A stretch of DNA of 64,000 bases from Sphingomonas sp. RIT328 (GCF_000632225.1 NZ_JFYV01000001.1:352293-416292); one strand, 5' to 3'; counted from the first letter of the stretch, positions 35,815 to 47,683 are shown. The notes: generated from the sequence alone by a model not told the origin. Numbers and translations: made by a program.

Positions 35815-36371
35815 CCCCTATGTCCGGACCGGTAGAACTCGCCCGCTCGGCGGCGCCCACCTCGGTGGTGCCGCCCGATCAGGGTTTCTTCGACAGCCTC
35901 AACGGCGAGCTCAACGACAAGGGCTTCCTCGTCACCTCGACCGAGGAGCTGTTCCAATGGGCGCGCACCGGCTCGTTGTGGTGGATGACCTTCGGCCTCG
36001 CCTGCTGCGCGGTCGAGATGATCCACGTCAACATGCCGCGCTACGACCTCGAACGGTTCGGCGCTGCGCCGCGCGCGTCGCCGCGCCAGTCGGACGTGAT
36101 GATCGTCGCCGGCACCTTGTGCAACAAGATGGCGCCGGCGCTGCGCAAGGTCTACGACCAGATGTCGGAGCCGAAATACGTCGTGTCGATGGGCAGCTGC
36201 GCCAATGGCGGCGGCTATTACCATTACAGCTATTCGGTCGTGCGCGGCTGTGATCGCGTCGTGCCGGTCGACATCTACGTCCCCGGTTGCCCGCCGACCG
36301 CCGAGGCGTTGCTCTACGGCATCATGCAGCTTCAGCGGAAGATTCGCCGCCAGGGGAGCATCGAACGGTGA
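35811..36371 (+). CDS. nuoB: NADH-quinone oxidoreductase subunit B
   Basis: A 186-residue subunit that holds the terminal [4Fe-4S] cluster N2, which hands electrons to quinone. C65 and C66 in [11 protein letters not shown]130 in GSCANGGG and C160 in [11 protein letters not shown] are the four ligands, including the unusual adjacent pair. The ATG at 35811 overlaps the nuoA stop (ATGA); an in-frame ATG three codons later is possible. The N-terminal 30 residues are an extension typical of alphaproteobacteria. Confidence 0.96.
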   Translation: MTPMSGPVELARSAAPTSVVPPDQGFFDSLNGELNDKGFLVTSTEELFQWARTGSLWWMTFGLACCAVEMIHVNMPRYDLERFGAAPRASPRQSDVMIVAGTLCNKMAPALRKVYDQMSEPKYVVSMGSCANGGGYYHYSYSVVRGCDRVVPVDIYVPGCPPTAEALLYGIMQLQRKIRRQGSIER

Positions 36372-37222
36372 GGGCGCCCGCTCCCGCCTGGGCCGCCGAC
36401 CTCAACGGCGAGACGATCGAGACCGTGCGCGCGACGCTCGGCGCGGCTTTGCTCGATGCGGTCGAGCAGGTCGGCGAGATCGCGCTGTACGTCGAGCGCA
36501 CCGCGATCGTCGATGCGCTGACCAAGCTGCGCGACACGCCTGGCCTCGAATATCAGCAACTGATGGAGATCGCCGGCGTCGATTATCCGGACCGTCCCGA
36601 ACGGTTCGAGGTGGTCTATTGCCTGCTCTCGCTGACCCGCAACCACCGCCTCCACGTCCATGTCTCGACCGACGACGTCAAGCCGGTGCCGTCGGTGACG
36701 GGGATCTGGCCGGTCGCCGGCTGGCTCGAGCGCGAGGTGTACGACATGTACGGCGTGCTGTTCACCGGCAATGCCGACCTGCGTCGTATCCTCACCGATT
36801 ACGGCTTCCGCGGTCATCCGCAGCGCAAGGACTTCCCGCTCTCGGGCTTCGTCGAGATGCGCTATTCGGAAGAGGCGAAGCGGGTGATCTACGAGCCGGT
36901 CAAGCTGGCGCAGGATTTCCGCAACTTCGACTTCCAGAGCCCGTGGGAGGGCGCCGCTTACGTGCTCCCCGGCGACGAGAAGGGCATGCTGCCCGAGGCG
37001 AAGGGCGCGCCGACGCCGCTCAAGGCCGACGACATCGCCAAGGCCGATGCCGCGCGCACCCCGACGCAGGCGCCCAGGGCCGGCAGCGAACCCTATGCCA
37101 AGAACGACACCTCCGGCACCGCCAACACCGGCGCCGGCGAGCGCGATCCGGGGAATGCGCGCGAGGACAAGCCCAAGGATTCGGACGTCGTGCCGACCAA
37201 GGGTGGAGGACAGAATCAGTGA
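36368..37222 (+). CDS. nuoC: NADH-quinone oxidoreductase subunit C, with long C-terminal tail
   Basis: A 284-residue subunit, longer than the usual 190-220. Residues 1-205 are the complete 30-kDa subunit: [37 protein letters not shown] and FDFQSPWEG mark the family signature. From about residue 206 on is a tail rich in Lys, Asp, Pro, Ala and Gly with no predicted fold. It is a peripheral-arm structural subunit that helps hold NuoB and NuoD. GTG start overlapping the nuoB stop (GTGA). Confidence 0.95.
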   Translation: MRAPAPAWAADLNGETIETVRATLGAALLDAVEQVGEIALYVERTAIVDALTKLRDTPGLEYQQLMEIAGVDYPDRPERFEVVYCLLSLTRNHRLHVHVSTDDVKPVPSVTGIWPVAGWLEREVYDMYGVLFTGNADLRRILTDYGFRGHPQRKDFPLSGFVEMRYSEEAKRVIYEPVKLAQDFRNFDFQSPWEGAAYVLPGDEKGMLPEAKGAPTPLKADDIAKADAARTPTQAPRAGSEPYAKNDTSGTANTGAGERDPGNAREDKPKDSDVVPTKGGGQNQ

Positions 37223-38493
37223 GCCAGGACACGCACGTCGCGCCCGCCACCCACAGTGTCGATCCCTATGTCGACGAGCTGATGCACGTCACCAGCCCGG
37301 CGCATCCGACCGAGGGTGACGTCACGATCCAGAATTACACGATCAACTTCGGTCCCCAGCATCCGGCGGCGCATGGCGTGTTGCGGCTGGTGATGGAACT
37401 CGACGGCGAGATCATCGAGCGGATCGATCCGCACGTCGGCCTGCTCCATCGCGGCACCGAGAAGCTGATCGAATACAAGACCTACGCCCAGGCGATCCCC
37501 TATTTCGACCGGCTCGATTATTGCTCGCCCGCGTGCATGGAGCATACCTTCGTGCTCGCGATCGAGAAGCTGCTCGATATCGAGGTGCCGCTGCGCGCCC
37601 AGTATCTGCGCGTCTTCTTCGCCGAGCTGACCCGTATCTCGAACCACATGCTCAACCTCGGCAGCCACGTCATGGACGTCGGCGCGATGACGCCGAACCT
37701 GTGGATGTTCGAGATCCGCGAGGATTGCTACGGCTTCCTCGAGCGCGCCACCGGGGCACGGATGCATCACAATTACTTCCGGCCGGGCGGCGTCCATCAG
37801 GACGTGCCGCTCAAGCTGCTGACCGATATCGCCGACTGGCTCGACACGCGTCTGCCGCGGCTGTTCGAGGATGCGATCAGCCTCGTCGCGGACAACCGCA
37901 TCTTCAAGCAGCGCAACGTCGATATCGCGACGGTCAGCCGCGAGGATGCGATTGCTTGGGGCTTCTCGGGCCCGATGATCCGCGCGGCGGGCATTCCGTG
38001 GGACCTGCGCAAGTCGCAGCCCTATGACGTCTACGACCGGATGGAGTTCGACGTTCCCGTCGGCACGCGCGGCGATTGCTACGATCGCTTCATGGTGCGC
38101 GTCGAGGAGGTTCGCCAATCGGCGCGGATCATGAAGCAGTGCCTGCGCGATATGCCCGAGGGCCCGATCGCCTCGACCGACCGCAAGGTCGTGCCGCCCA
38201 AGCGCGCCGAGATGAAGCAGTCGATGGAAGCGCTGATCCATCACTTCAAGCTCTACACCGAGGGCTATCACGTCCCCGCCGGCGAGGTCTATGTCGCGAC
38301 CGAAAGCCCGAAGGGCGAGTTCGGCGTGTTCCTCGTCGCCGACGGCTCGAACAAGCCCTATCGCTGCAAGATCCGGCCGACCGCGTTCAGCCATCTGCAG
38401 GCGATGGATTTCATGAGCCGCGGTCATATGCTCGCGGATACGACCGCGATCCTGGGGGCGATGGATATCGTGTTCGGTGAGTGCGACCGGTGA
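37219..38493 (+). CDS. nuoD: NADH-quinone oxidoreductase subunit D
   Basis: A 424-residue 49-kDa subunit related to the large subunit of NiFe hydrogenases. [22 protein letters not shown] near the N-terminus forms the quinone-pocket beta-hairpin with its His; [14 protein letters not shown] and the C-terminal [21 protein letters not shown] are conserved. Together with NuoB it forms the quinone-reduction site. The first 40 residues are an extension. GTG start inside the nuoC stop; the next gene likewise starts inside its stop. Confidence 0.97.
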   Translation: MSQDTHVAPATHSVDPYVDELMHVTSPAHPTEGDVTIQNYTINFGPQHPAAHGVLRLVMELDGEIIERIDPHVGLLHRGTEKLIEYKTYAQAIPYFDRLDYCSPACMEHTFVLAIEKLLDIEVPLRAQYLRVFFAELTRISNHMLNLGSHVMDVGAMTPNLWMFEIREDCYGFLERATGARMHHNYFRPGGVHQDVPLKLLTDIADWLDTRLPRLFEDAISLVADNRIFKQRNVDIATVSREDAIAWGFSGPMIRAAGIPWDLRKSQPYDVYDRMEFDVPVGTRGDCYDRFMVRVEEVRQSARIMKQCLRDMPEGPIASTDRKVVPPKRAEMKQSMEALIHHFKLYTEGYHVPAGEVYVATESPKGEFGVFLVADGSNKPYRCKIRPTAFSHLQAMDFMSRGHMLADTTAILGAMDIVFGECDR

Positions 38494-38717
38494 CGGAGAA
38501 TGTCGAGAACCTGATATTGGAACGGCTGCGTCGTATCGACGACCGGCTGTCGAATATCGAGGGCGACATGCATGATGTGAAGTTGCGGATGACCGTCGTC
38601 GAGGAGCATATCGGCAATCTCGTTCTGTCGGTATCCGGATTGAATGCGCGAATGGACCGCTTCGATGAGCGGCTGACCCGTGTGGAGCGCCGCATGGAAT
38701 TGCGGGGTGGAGAATAA
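38490..38717 (+). CDS. Small coiled-coil protein between nuoD and nuoE (75 aa)
   Basis: A 75-residue acidic/basic protein made of heptads: [20 protein letters not shown], then [38 protein letters not shown], with I/L/M/V at a/d positions throughout. Its GTG start overlaps the nuoD stop (GTGA) and its TAA overlaps the nuoE ATG (TAATG), so it is surely translated with the operon. It is not one of the 14 standard subunits. It resembles the second inserted ORF at 39382. A role in assembly or stability of complex I is a guess. Confidence 0.8.
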   Translation: MTENVENLILERLRRIDDRLSNIEGDMHDVKLRMTVVEEHIGNLVLSVSGLNARMDRFDERLTRVERRMELRGGE

Positions 38718-39385
38718 TGGCCGAAGCAGCACATATCCCCGACGAGGCTGAAACCCGCGCACGCTGGGGCAGCTTCGCCTGGACCGAAGAGAATCAGCGG
38801 AAGGCGAACGAGATTCTCGCGCGCTATCCCAAGGGGCGCGAGCAATCGGCGTCGATCCCGTTCCTCGATCTGGCGCAGCGCCAGGTCGGTGCGGAGACTC
38901 AGACGCAGGGCTGGCTGCCCGTGCCGGTGATCGAGTTCGTCGCGCGCCAGATCGGCGTGCCGTATATGCGCGTGTTCGAGGTCGCGACCTTCTACACGAT
39001 GTTCAACCTGGCGCCGGTCGGCCGCTACCACGTGCAGGTCTGCGGGACGACGCCGTGCATGCTGCGCGGGTCGGACGATGTGCTCGCCGCGTGCAAGAAC
39101 CGCGGGCTGGTCAAGGGCGGGACGACGCCGGACGGCATGTTCACGCTGACCGAGGTGGAATGCCTCGGCACGTGCGCCAATGCGCCGATGGTGCAGATCA
39201 ACGACGACAATTACGAGGATCTGGATTACGACCGGACCGTCGCGGTGCTGGAAGCGCTCGCCAATGGCGAGACGCCCCGCACCGGATCGACGATCGGCCG
39301 CCAGACCAGCTGCCCCGAAGGTGGCCCGACGACGCTGACCGCGATGGTCGACGCCAACCACGATTATCGGAGTGAGTGGGCATGA
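38717..39385 (+). CDS. nuoE: NADH-quinone oxidoreductase subunit E
   Basis: A 222-residue 24-kDa subunit with a thioredoxin-like fold carrying the [2Fe-2S] cluster N1a; ligands are C109, C114, C149 and C153 (VCGTTPCML and ECLGTCANAP). N-terminal helices (FTEENQRK-like and GWLPVPVIEFVARQIGVPYMRVFEVATFY) match the family. It pairs with NuoF at the NADH-binding end. The C-terminal 40 residues after the cluster are longer than in E. coli. TAATG overlap with the coiled-coil gene ahead. Confidence 0.96.
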   Translation: MAEAAHIPDEAETRARWGSFAWTEENQRKANEILARYPKGREQSASIPFLDLAQRQVGAETQTQGWLPVPVIEFVARQIGVPYMRVFEVATFYTMFNLAPVGRYHVQVCGTTPCMLRGSDDVLAACKNRGLVKGGTTPDGMFTLTEVECLGTCANAPMVQINDDNYEDLDYDRTVAVLEALANGETPRTGSTIGRQTSCPEGGPTTLTAMVDANHDYRSEWA

Positions 39386-39611
39386 CCTTAGAGGATACCC
39401 GCTTTATCACCGAGATGCTGCGCGGCATTCGTGGCGACATGGCCGACGTGAAGGACCGGATCGTCAACATGGTGTTGCGGCAGACCGCGATGGAGCACCG
39501 CTTGCTCGGTATCGATACCCATTTGGCTGCCGTGCAGCAGGGTGTCGACGGCTTGTCGAGCGACATGCGCCGCGTCAAGCAGCGCCTTGACCTAGTGGAC
39601 GGACACGCCTG

Positions 39612-39612
<1 letters not shown>
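39382..39612 (+). CDS. Small coiled-coil protein between nuoE and nuoF (76 aa)
   Basis: A 76-residue protein: [40 protein letters not shown], then [25 protein letters not shown], again with regular hydrophobic heptads. ATG overlaps the nuoE stop (ATGA) and the final TGA overlaps the nuoF ATG (TGATG). It shares the form helix-break-helix and the D-M-x-D-V-K segment with the ORF between nuoD and nuoE ([10 protein letters not shown] there, [10 protein letters not shown] here), so the two are probably paralogues. No standard subunit matches. Confidence 0.8.
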
Positions 39613-40915
<1,303 letters not shown>

Positions 40916-40916
<1 letters not shown>

Positions 40917-42919
40917 TGCCCAAGCTGAAAGTAGACGGGATCGAGGTCGAGGTGCCGCAGGGCGCGACGGTCCTCCAGGCGTGCGAAGCCGCGGGCAAGG
41001 AAATCCCGCGCTTCTGCTATCACGAGCGGCTGTCGATCGCCGGCAATTGCCGCATGTGCCTCGTCGAGGTGAAGCCGGGGCCGCCGAAGCCGCAGGCATC
41101 GTGCGCGCTGCCCGCCGCGGACAATCAGGAAGTGTTCACCACCACGCCGATGGTGAAGAACGCGCGCGAAGGCGTGATGGAATTCCTGCTGATCAACCAT
41201 CCGCTCGACTGCCCGATCTGCGATCAGGGCGGCGAGTGCGATCTGCAGGACCAGTCGGTCGCTTATGGCAAGGGCCACAGCCGCTACACCGAGAACAAGC
41301 GCGCGGTGACCGAGAAATATATGGGTCCGATCGTCAAGACGATCATGACCCGCTGCATCCAGTGCACCCGCTGCGTCCGCTTCGCCGAAGAGGTCGCCGG
41401 GGTCGAGGAGATCGGCGCGATCTATCGCGGCGAGGACATGCAGATCACCTCCTATCTCGAACAGGCGGTGACCAGCGAGCTGAGCGGCAACGTCGTCGAT
41501 CTGTGCCCGGTCGGCGCGCTGACCAGCAAGCCCTATGCCTATGAGGCGCGGCCCTGGGAGCTCAAGAAGACGCTGACGATCGACGTGCAGGATGCGGTCG
41601 GCACCAACATCCGCCTCGACAGCCGCGGCCGCCAGGTGCTGCGCTGCGTCCCGCGCATCAACGAGGACGTCAACGAGGAATGGGCACATGACAAGACGCG
41701 CCATCACGTCGACGGCCTGATCCGTCGCCGGCTGGATCGCCCCTATGTGCGGCGCGACGGCAAGCTCGCGCCGGTGAGCTGGGACGAAGCGTTCGCGGTG
41801 ATCAAGGACCGTGTCGCGGCGGCTGGCTCGAACGTCGCCGCTGTCGCGGGCGATCTTGTCGACTGCGAGACGATGTATGCGGCCAAGGCGCTGCTCGCCA
41901 AGCTCGGCTCGACCAAGCTCGAAGGCCGGCAGACCGGCATGGCCTATGACACGTCGAGCCTCGCCGCGGTCAATTTCAACACGACGATCGCCGGGGTCGA
42001 ACAGGCCGATGCGATCCTGCTCGTCGGCACCAATCTGCGCTGGGAAGCGCCGCTGGTGAACACGCGCATCCGCAAGGCGATCAAGAAGGGCGCCAAGGTC
42101 TTCGCGATCGGGCCCGAGACCGAGCTGACCTATAAGGTCGAATGGCTCGGCAGCGACCTGTCGCTGCTCGGCAACCTGCCCGAGGCGGTCGCGACGCTGT
42201 TCGGCGAGGCCAAGGCGCCGCTGATCATCGTCGGCGGGGCGGCGCTCAAGGGCGGCCATGGCGCGACGCTCGACTTCGCCAAGCGCTTCAACCTCGTGCG
42301 CGAGGGCTGGAACGGCTATAACGTCGTCCATATGGCGGCGAGCCGGATGGGCGGGCTGATGCTCGGCTATGCCCAGGCGGGCGGCATCGCCGACGTCACC
42401 GATGCGGCGGTGACCTTCTTCCTCGGCGCGGACGAGGTGGATTACACCAAGTTCGGCGGCTTCAAGGTCTATGTCGGCCACCACGGCGACGCCGGCGTGG
42501 ATCATGCCGACGTCATCCTGCCGGGCGTGACCTATGCCGAGAAGTCGGGCACCTGGGTCAACACCGAGGGTCGGGTCCAGCGCGGCGAGCGCGCGGTGTT
42601 CGCACCGGGCGATGCGCGCGAGGATTGGACGATCTTCCGCGCCTTGTCCGAAGTGCTCGGGGCGACGCTGCCGTTCGACAGCCTTGCCGGCCTGCGCGAG
42701 GCGATGGCGACCGAGGTGCCGGCGCTGCGTCAGGTCAATACTTTGGTGGCGTTCGACTGGAACCCGCCGTCGCTCGACACGGCCGGGCAGGGCAGCCTGT
42801 CGGGCTATCCGATCAAGGATTTCTATCTGACCAATGCCATCTGCCGCGCATCACCGACGATGCAGCGCTGCTCGGCCGAACTGGTCCATGGCGAGACGTT
42901 CGCGGAGGCGGCGGAGTGA
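40916..42919 (+). CDS. nuoG: NADH-quinone oxidoreductase subunit G
   Basis: The 667-residue 75-kDa Fe-S subunit. N-terminal [2Fe-2S] domain with C34, C45, C48 and C63; then the [18 protein letters not shown] segment (His-ligated cluster and next [4Fe-4S]) and [10 protein letters not shown] with a later [11 protein letters not shown]. The remaining 450 residues have a molybdopterin-oxidoreductase fold without molybdenum, as in all complex I. TAATG overlap with nuoF. The size is smaller than E. coli NuoG (~900) and matches alphaproteobacterial/mitochondrial forms. Confidence 0.96.
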
Positions 42920-43971
42920 CTGACTTCTTCAACACGACCGTCGGCATGTCCTACGGCTGGGCCTGGTTCGTCGCGACGATCATCGGGATCCTGGTCATCG
43001 CGCTGCCGCTGATGCTGGCGGTGGCGATGATCATCTACGCCGATCGCAAGATTTGGGCGGCGATGGCGCTGCGCCGCGGCCCGAACGTCGTCGGGCCGTT
43101 CGGCCTGCTCCAGTCGTTCGCCGACGGTCTCAAGGTTTTCCTGCAGGAAACGATCGTTCCGGCCGCGGCCAATCGCGGGCTGTTCCTGCTCGCGCCGATC
43201 ATCACCTTCACGGTCGCGCTGATCGTCTGGGCTGTGGTGCCGTTCGGTGCGGGCGTGGTCCTCGCCGACATCAACGTCGGTCTGCTCTATGTGCTCGCCG
43301 CCTCGTCGCTCGGCGTCTATGGCGTGATCCTGTCGGGCTGGGCGTCGAACTCGAAATATCCCTTCTATTCGGCGCTGCGCGCCGCGGCGCAGATGGTCAG
43401 CTATGAAGTCGCGATCGGCTTCATCCTGATCTCGGTGGTGATGTGGGCGGGGACGTTCAATCTCAGCGGCATCGTCATGGCGCAGCAGAGCACGCTCAAC
43501 CTCCACATCAACGCGTTCGGCATCAATCCTCTGCTGTTCCCGATGGCGGTGATGTTCTTCATCTCCAGCCTCGCGGAAACGCAGCGCGCGCCGTTCGATC
43601 TGACCGAGGCGGAGAGCGAGCTCGTCGCCGGCTATCAGACCGAATATAGCTCGATGAGTTTCGCGCTGTTCTGGCTCGGCGAATATGCCAACGTGCTGCT
43701 GATGTGCGCGCTCAACGCGACGCTGTTCTGGGGCGGCTGGCTGCCGCCGATCGACTGGGCGCCGCTCTATTACGTGCCGGGGATCATCTGGCTGTTCGCC
43801 AAGATGCTGTTCTTCTTCTTCGTGTTCAGCTGGGTCAAGGCGACGGTGCCGCGCTACCGCTACGACCAGCTGATGCGGCTGGGGTGGAAGGTGTTCCTGC
43901 CGCTGTCGCTGTTCTGGGTGTTCCTGGTGTCGGGCGTGCTGATGCTGATGCGCGTCCCGGTCGCGGGATGA
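42916..43971 (+). CDS. nuoH: NADH-quinone oxidoreductase subunit H
   Basis: A 351-residue, eight-helix membrane subunit at the junction with the quinone site. [26 protein letters not shown] and [25 protein letters not shown] are the two signature segments, the latter with the conserved acidic residues linked to quinone reduction and proton movement. The GTG start overlaps the nuoG stop. A 43-residue ORF starts in its stop codon. Confidence 0.97.
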   Translation: MTDFFNTTVGMSYGWAWFVATIIGILVIALPLMLAVAMIIYADRKIWAAMALRRGPNVVGPFGLLQSFADGLKVFLQETIVPAAANRGLFLLAPIITFTVALIVWAVVPFGAGVVLADINVGLLYVLAASSLGVYGVILSGWASNSKYPFYSALRAAAQMVSYEVAIGFILISVVMWAGTFNLSGIVMAQQSTLNLHINAFGINPLLFPMAVMFFISSLAETQRAPFDLTEAESELVAGYQTEYSSMSFALFWLGEYANVLLMCALNATLFWGGWLPPIDWAPLYYVPGIIWLFAKMLFFFFVFSWVKATVPRYRYDQLMRLGWKVFLPLSLFWVFLVSGVLMLMRVPVAG

Positions 43972-44099
43972 GCCGCGCCAGCGAATGGATGACGGCCCGC
44001 GGCCTCAGGCCGCAGGCCTTGCGTGACCGGGCGCTTGCGGGCGTCGGGATCGGATTGATGGTCGTGTTGATCGACCGAATGATGGGATTGGGCTCTTGA
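43968..44099 (+). CDS. 43-residue single-helix membrane ORF between nuoH and nuoI
   Basis: A tiny frame: a basic N-terminus ([20 protein letters not shown]) followed by one hydrophobic helix [24 protein letters not shown] overlaps the nuoH stop (ATGA) and its TGA overlaps the nuoI TTG (TTGA). The overlap on both sides means either it is translated or it keeps ribosomes moving to nuoI. No known subunit fits. Too short to judge by composition alone. Confidence 0.6.
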   Translation: MSRASEWMTARGLRPQALRDRALAGVGIGLMVVLIDRMMGLGS

Positions 44100-44581
44100 G
44101 CGTCGGACAGATCATCAAGTCGTTCACCTTGTGGGAGTTCGTGAAAGCGCACGCCCTCACGCTGAAGTATTTCTTCAAGCCCAAGGCGACGATCAACTAT
44201 CCCTATGAGCGCAACCCGGTGAGCCCGCGCTTCCGCGGCGAGCACGTGCTGCGTCGCTATCCGAATGGCGAGGAACGCTGCATCGCCTGCAAATTGTGCG
44301 AGGCGGTGTGCCCGGCGCAGGCGATCACGATCGAGGCCGAGCCGCGCGACGACGGCAGCCGCCGCACGACGCGCTACGATCTCGACATGACCAAGTGCAT
44401 CTTCTGCGGCCTGTGCCAGGAAGCCTGCCCGGTCGATGCGATCGTCGAGGGGCCGAACCTCGAATATTCGACCGAGACGCGCGAGGAGCTGATCTACGAC
44501 AAGGCCAAGCTGCTCGACAATGGCGATCGCTGGGAGCGGTCGATCGCGGCGAACCTTGCCGCCGATGCGCCATACCGTTAA
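44096..44581 (+). CDS. nuoI: NADH-quinone oxidoreductase subunit I
   Basis: A 161-residue ferredoxin-like subunit bearing two [4Fe-4S] clusters (N6a, N6b). Ligands are C62-C65-C68-C72 ([12 protein letters not shown]) and C101-C104-C107-C111 ([12 protein letters not shown]). They pass electrons from NuoG to NuoB. The TTG at 44096 is the start because it overlaps the small ORF stop and gives the usual N-terminus; no ATG is in frame nearby. Confidence 0.96.
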   Translation: MSVGQIIKSFTLWEFVKAHALTLKYFFKPKATINYPYERNPVSPRFRGEHVLRRYPNGEERCIACKLCEAVCPAQAITIEAEPRDDGSRRTTRYDLDMTKCIFCGLCQEACPVDAIVEGPNLEYSTETREELIYDKAKLLDNGDRWERSIAANLAADAPYR

Positions 44582-44628
44582 TGCGCGCCGCATTCGTTTT
44601 CGGGCTTAGGGGGCCGACCAAATCGTGA
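44581..44628 (+). CDS. 15-codon mini-ORF bridging nuoI and nuoJ
   Basis: [15 protein letters not shown] starts at the A shared with the nuoI stop (TAATG) and its TGA overlaps the GTG start of nuoJ (GTGA). It exactly fills the only longer gap between subunit genes here. It may serve only to couple translation of nuoI to nuoJ. Confidence 0.35.
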   Translation: MRAAFVFGLRGPTKS

Positions 44629-45236
44629 TCCAGGCCATCGCCTTTTATCTCTTCGCGATCATCGTGATCGGTTCGGGAGCGATGACGATCTCGTCGCGCA
44701 ATCCGGTCCATTCGGTGATGTGGCTGATCCTCGCCTTCTTCAATGCGGCGGGGCTGATGGTGCTCGTCGGCGCCGAGTTCATCGCGATGCTGCTCGTCAT
44801 CGTCTATGTCGGTGCGGTCGCGGTGCTGTTCCTGTTCGTGGTGATGATGCTCGATATCGAGGTCGCGCAGCTGCGCGCCGGTATCGCGCGCTACGCCGCG
44901 CTCGGGCTGGCGCTCGCCGCCGGGCTGCTGATCGAGATCGTCATCGGCATCAAGGCGTGGAGCGCCGGCACCTTGCAGGTCAGCCGCCGCCTGGCGCCGA
45001 CCGACACCGCGGTGCCCAACATCCAGGCGATGGGGCAGCTGCTCTACACGCGCTATCTGTTCGTGTTCGAGGCGGCGGGCTTCGTCCTGCTCGTCGCGAT
45101 GATCGGCGCGATCGTGCTGACCCACCGCCAGCGTGGCGGCGTGCGCGGGCAGAATATCAGCCGCCAGAATGCGCGCCGTCCCGAGGATGCGACGCGCAAC
45201 GTCCAGCCGCCGGTCGGCCAGGGGGTTCAACTGTGA
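44625..45236 (+). CDS. nuoJ: NADH-quinone oxidoreductase subunit J
   Basis: A 203-residue membrane subunit with five helices. [51 protein letters not shown] contains the family core (the [14 protein letters not shown] helix holds the pi-bulge that drives coupling). A charged C-terminal tail ([21 protein letters not shown]) is longer than in E. coli. GTG start. Confidence 0.95.
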   Translation: MIQAIAFYLFAIIVIGSGAMTISSRNPVHSVMWLILAFFNAAGLMVLVGAEFIAMLLVIVYVGAVAVLFLFVVMMLDIEVAQLRAGIARYAALGLALAAGLLIEIVIGIKAWSAGTLQVSRRLAPTDTAVPNIQAMGQLLYTRYLFVFEAAGFVLLVAMIGAIVLTHRQRGGVRGQNISRQNARRPEDATRNVQPPVGQGVQL

Positions 45237-45541
45237 CTATCGGCCTTATCCATTATCTGGTCGTCGCCGCGATCCTGTTCACGATGGGCGTGCTCGGCAT
45301 CTTCCTCAACCGGAAGAATCTGATCGTCATCCTGATGGCGATCGAGCTGATCCTGCTGGCGGTGAACCTCAACCTCGTCGCCTTCTCCGCCTATCTGCAC
45401 GATCTGGTCGGCCAGATCTTCGCGATGTTCGTGCTGACCGTCGCTGCCGGCGAGGCGGCGATCGGGCTGGCGATCCTGGTGATCTATTTCCGTGGCCGCG
45501 GCACCATCGCGGTCGACGACGTCAATCGGATGAAGGGCTAA
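45233..45541 (+). CDS. nuoK: NADH-quinone oxidoreductase subunit K
   Basis: A 102-residue, three-helix membrane subunit. [31 protein letters not shown] contains the essential glutamates in helices 2 and 3, with [10 protein letters not shown] after it. It is homologous to MrpC. The GTG start overlaps the nuoJ stop. Confidence 0.96.
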   Translation: MTIGLIHYLVVAAILFTMGVLGIFLNRKNLIVILMAIELILLAVNLNLVAFSAYLHDLVGQIFAMFVLTVAAGEAAIGLAILVIYFRGRGTIAVDDVNRMKG

Positions 45542-45547
45542 ATACCG

Positions 45548-47683
45548 GTGCACTCCATCCTCCTCATCGTCTTCCTGCCGCTGCTCGCGGCGGTGGTCGC
45601 CGGGCTTGGCAACAAGGCGATCGGCTTCGTGCCGGCCAAGGCGATCACCACCGGCGCGCTGTTCGCCTCGTGCCTGCTGAGCTGGCCGATCTTCCTCGGC
45701 TTCCTCGCCGGCACCAACACGGCGACCGTCGTGCCGGTGCTGACCTGGATCGTCAGCGGCGACATGGCGGTCGACTGGTCGCTCCGCGTCGACCAGCTGA
45801 CCGCGATCATGCTGGTGGTGATCACCAGCGTGTCGGCGCTCGTCCACCTCTATAGCTGGGGCTATATGAGCGAGGACCCGGATCAGCCGCGCTTCTTCGC
45901 CTATCTGTCGCTGTTCACCTTCGCGATGCTGATGCTCGTCACCGCGGACACGCTGGTGCAGATGTTCTTCGGCTGGGAAGGCGTCGGTCTCGCCAGCTAT
46001 CTGCTGATCGGCTTCTGGTTCCGCAAGCCGAGCGCCAATGCCGCCGCGATCAAGGCGTTCGTCGTCAACCGCGTCGGCGATCTCGGCTTCATGCTCGGCA
46101 TCTTCGGCACCTTCCTGGTGTTCGGCACCGTCTCGATCCCGGCGATCCTTGCCGCCGCGCCGACGATGGCCGGCTCGACGATCGGCTTCCTCGGCATGCG
46201 TGCCGATACGATGACGGTGCTCTGCCTGCTGCTGTTCGTCGGCGCGATGGGCAAGTCGGCGCAGCTCGGCCTGCACACCTGGCTGCCGGACGCGATGGAA
46301 GGCCCGACCCCGGTGTCGGCGCTGATCCATGCGGCGACGATGGTCACCGCGGGCGTGTTCATGGTGTGCCGCCTGTCGCCGATGTTCGAAATGTCGCCGA
46401 CCGCGCTCCACGTCGTGATGGGCGTCGGTGCCGCGACCTGTCTGTTCGCCGCGACGGTGGGCATGGTGCAGACCGACATCAAGCGCGTCATCGCCTATTC
46501 GACCTGCTCGCAGCTCGGCTATATGTTCTTCGCCGCGGGCGTCGGGGCCTATGGCGCGGCGATGTTCCACCTGTTCACGCACGCCTTCTTCAAGGCCTTG
46601 CTGTTCCTCGGCGCCGGCTCGGTGATCCATGCGATGCACCATGAGCAGGACATGCGCTATTACGGCGGCCTGCGGAAAAGCATTCCGCTGACCTTCTGGG
46701 GCATGATGATGGGGACGCTGGCGATCACCGGCGTCGGCCTGCCGGCGCTGTTCGGCAATCCGCTCGCCATCGGCTTCGCCGGCTTCCACTCGAAGGACGC
46801 GATCATCGAGGCGAGCTGGGCGGCGGGCGAGCCCGGCGTCTGGTTCGTCGGCGTGCTCGTTGCGCTGATCACCAGCTTCTATTCGTGGCGGCTGATGTTC
46901 CTGACCTTCTGGGGCACGCCGCGCTGGGCCGCGTCCGAGCATATCCAGCATGCGCTGCACGACGCGCATGGCCATGGCCATGACGACCATGGGCACGACG
47001 CGCACGGACATGACTCGCATCATCCTGACGAGGCGCATGCCAATCCGGCGCAGGCCGAGGACAGCGGCGATCGCCCGTCGGTGCACGGCGCGTCGCAGCA
47101 GGAGCTGCCCGCCGGCACCGGCGGCTATCATCCGCACGAAAGCCCGTGGCCGATGCTGGTGCCACTGGTCATCCTGTCGATCGGCGCGATCGCGGCCGGC
47201 TTCGTCTTCCACGGCTATTTCATCGAGCCGAGCGCGGGCGAGAGCTTCTGGAAAGGCGACATCGCCTTCCGTGAGCATCTGATGCATGCGATGCACGAGG
47301 TGCCGGTGCCGGTGAAGCTGTCGGCGACGATCGCGATGCTGATCGGACTGGCGACGGCCTGGTATGCCTATATCAAGGCGCCGAGCTTCCCGGCGGCGGT
47401 GGCGGACCAGTTCCGCATCCTCTACCGCTTCCTCGTTCACAAATATTACTTCGACGAACTCTATCACCTGCTCTTCGTCCGTCCCGCCTTCGCCATCGGC
47501 CGTCTGCTGTGGCACCGCGGTGACGAGCAGACGATCGACCGGTTCGGGCCGAACGGCTCGGCCTGGGTGGTGCAGCTCTCCAGCCGGCTCGCGGGCCGGC
47601 TCCAGAACGGATATGTCTATACTTATGCCTTCGTCATGCTGATCGGTCTCACCGCCGTCGTCACCTGGGCGATCGCACAATGA
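45548..47683 (+). CDS. nuoL: NADH-quinone oxidoreductase subunit L
   Basis: The 711-residue distal antiporter-like subunit with about 16 helices. FFGWEGVGLASYLLIGFW holds the key glutamate and GKSAQLGLHTWLPDAMEGPTPVSALIHAATMVTAG is the signature; both lysine helices and the long C-terminal lateral helix region are present. At residues 471-497 is a His/Asp-rich loop with 11 histidines, absent from E. coli NuoL. GTG start six bases after the nuoK stop, the only real gap in this part of the operon. Confidence 0.96.
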   Translation: MHSILLIVFLPLLAAVVAGLGNKAIGFVPAKAITTGALFASCLLSWPIFLGFLAGTNTATVVPVLTWIVSGDMAVDWSLRVDQLTAIMLVVITSVSALVHLYSWGYMSEDPDQPRFFAYLSLFTFAMLMLVTADTLVQMFFGWEGVGLASYLLIGFWFRKPSANAAAIKAFVVNRVGDLGFMLGIFGTFLVFGTVSIPAILAAAPTMAGSTIGFLGMRADTMTVLCLLLFVGAMGKSAQLGLHTWLPDAMEGPTPVSALIHAATMVTAGVFMVCRLSPMFEMSPTALHVVMGVGAATCLFAATVGMVQTDIKRVIAYSTCSQLGYMFFAAGVGAYGAAMFHLFTHAFFKALLFLGAGSVIHAMHHEQDMRYYGGLRKSIPLTFWGMMMGTLAITGVGLPALFGNPLAIGFAGFHSKDAIIEASWAAGEPGVWFVGVLVALITSFYSWRLMFLTFWGTPRWAASEHIQHALHDAHGHGHDDHGHDAHGHDSHHPDEAHANPAQAEDSGDRPSVHGASQQELPAGTGGYHPHESPWPMLVPLVILSIGAIAAGFVFHGYFIEPSAGESFWKGDIAFREHLMHAMHEVPVPVKLSATIAMLIGLATAWYAYIKAPSFPAAVADQFRILYRFLVHKYYFDELYHLLFVRPAFAIGRLLWHRGDEQTIDRFGPNGSAWVVQLSSRLAGRLQNGYVYTYAFVMLIGLTAVVTWAIAQ

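Noticed and set aside
46958..47041. CAT/GAC-rich stretch as a DNA tandem repeat
   Set aside because: The codons vary and encode an in-frame His/Asp loop of NuoL; no exact DNA repeat unit.
45227..47680. 817-codon reverse frame opposite nuoL
   Set aside because: Antisense of a highly conserved complex I subunit; composition is Arg/Asp/His-rich with no membrane or domain pattern.
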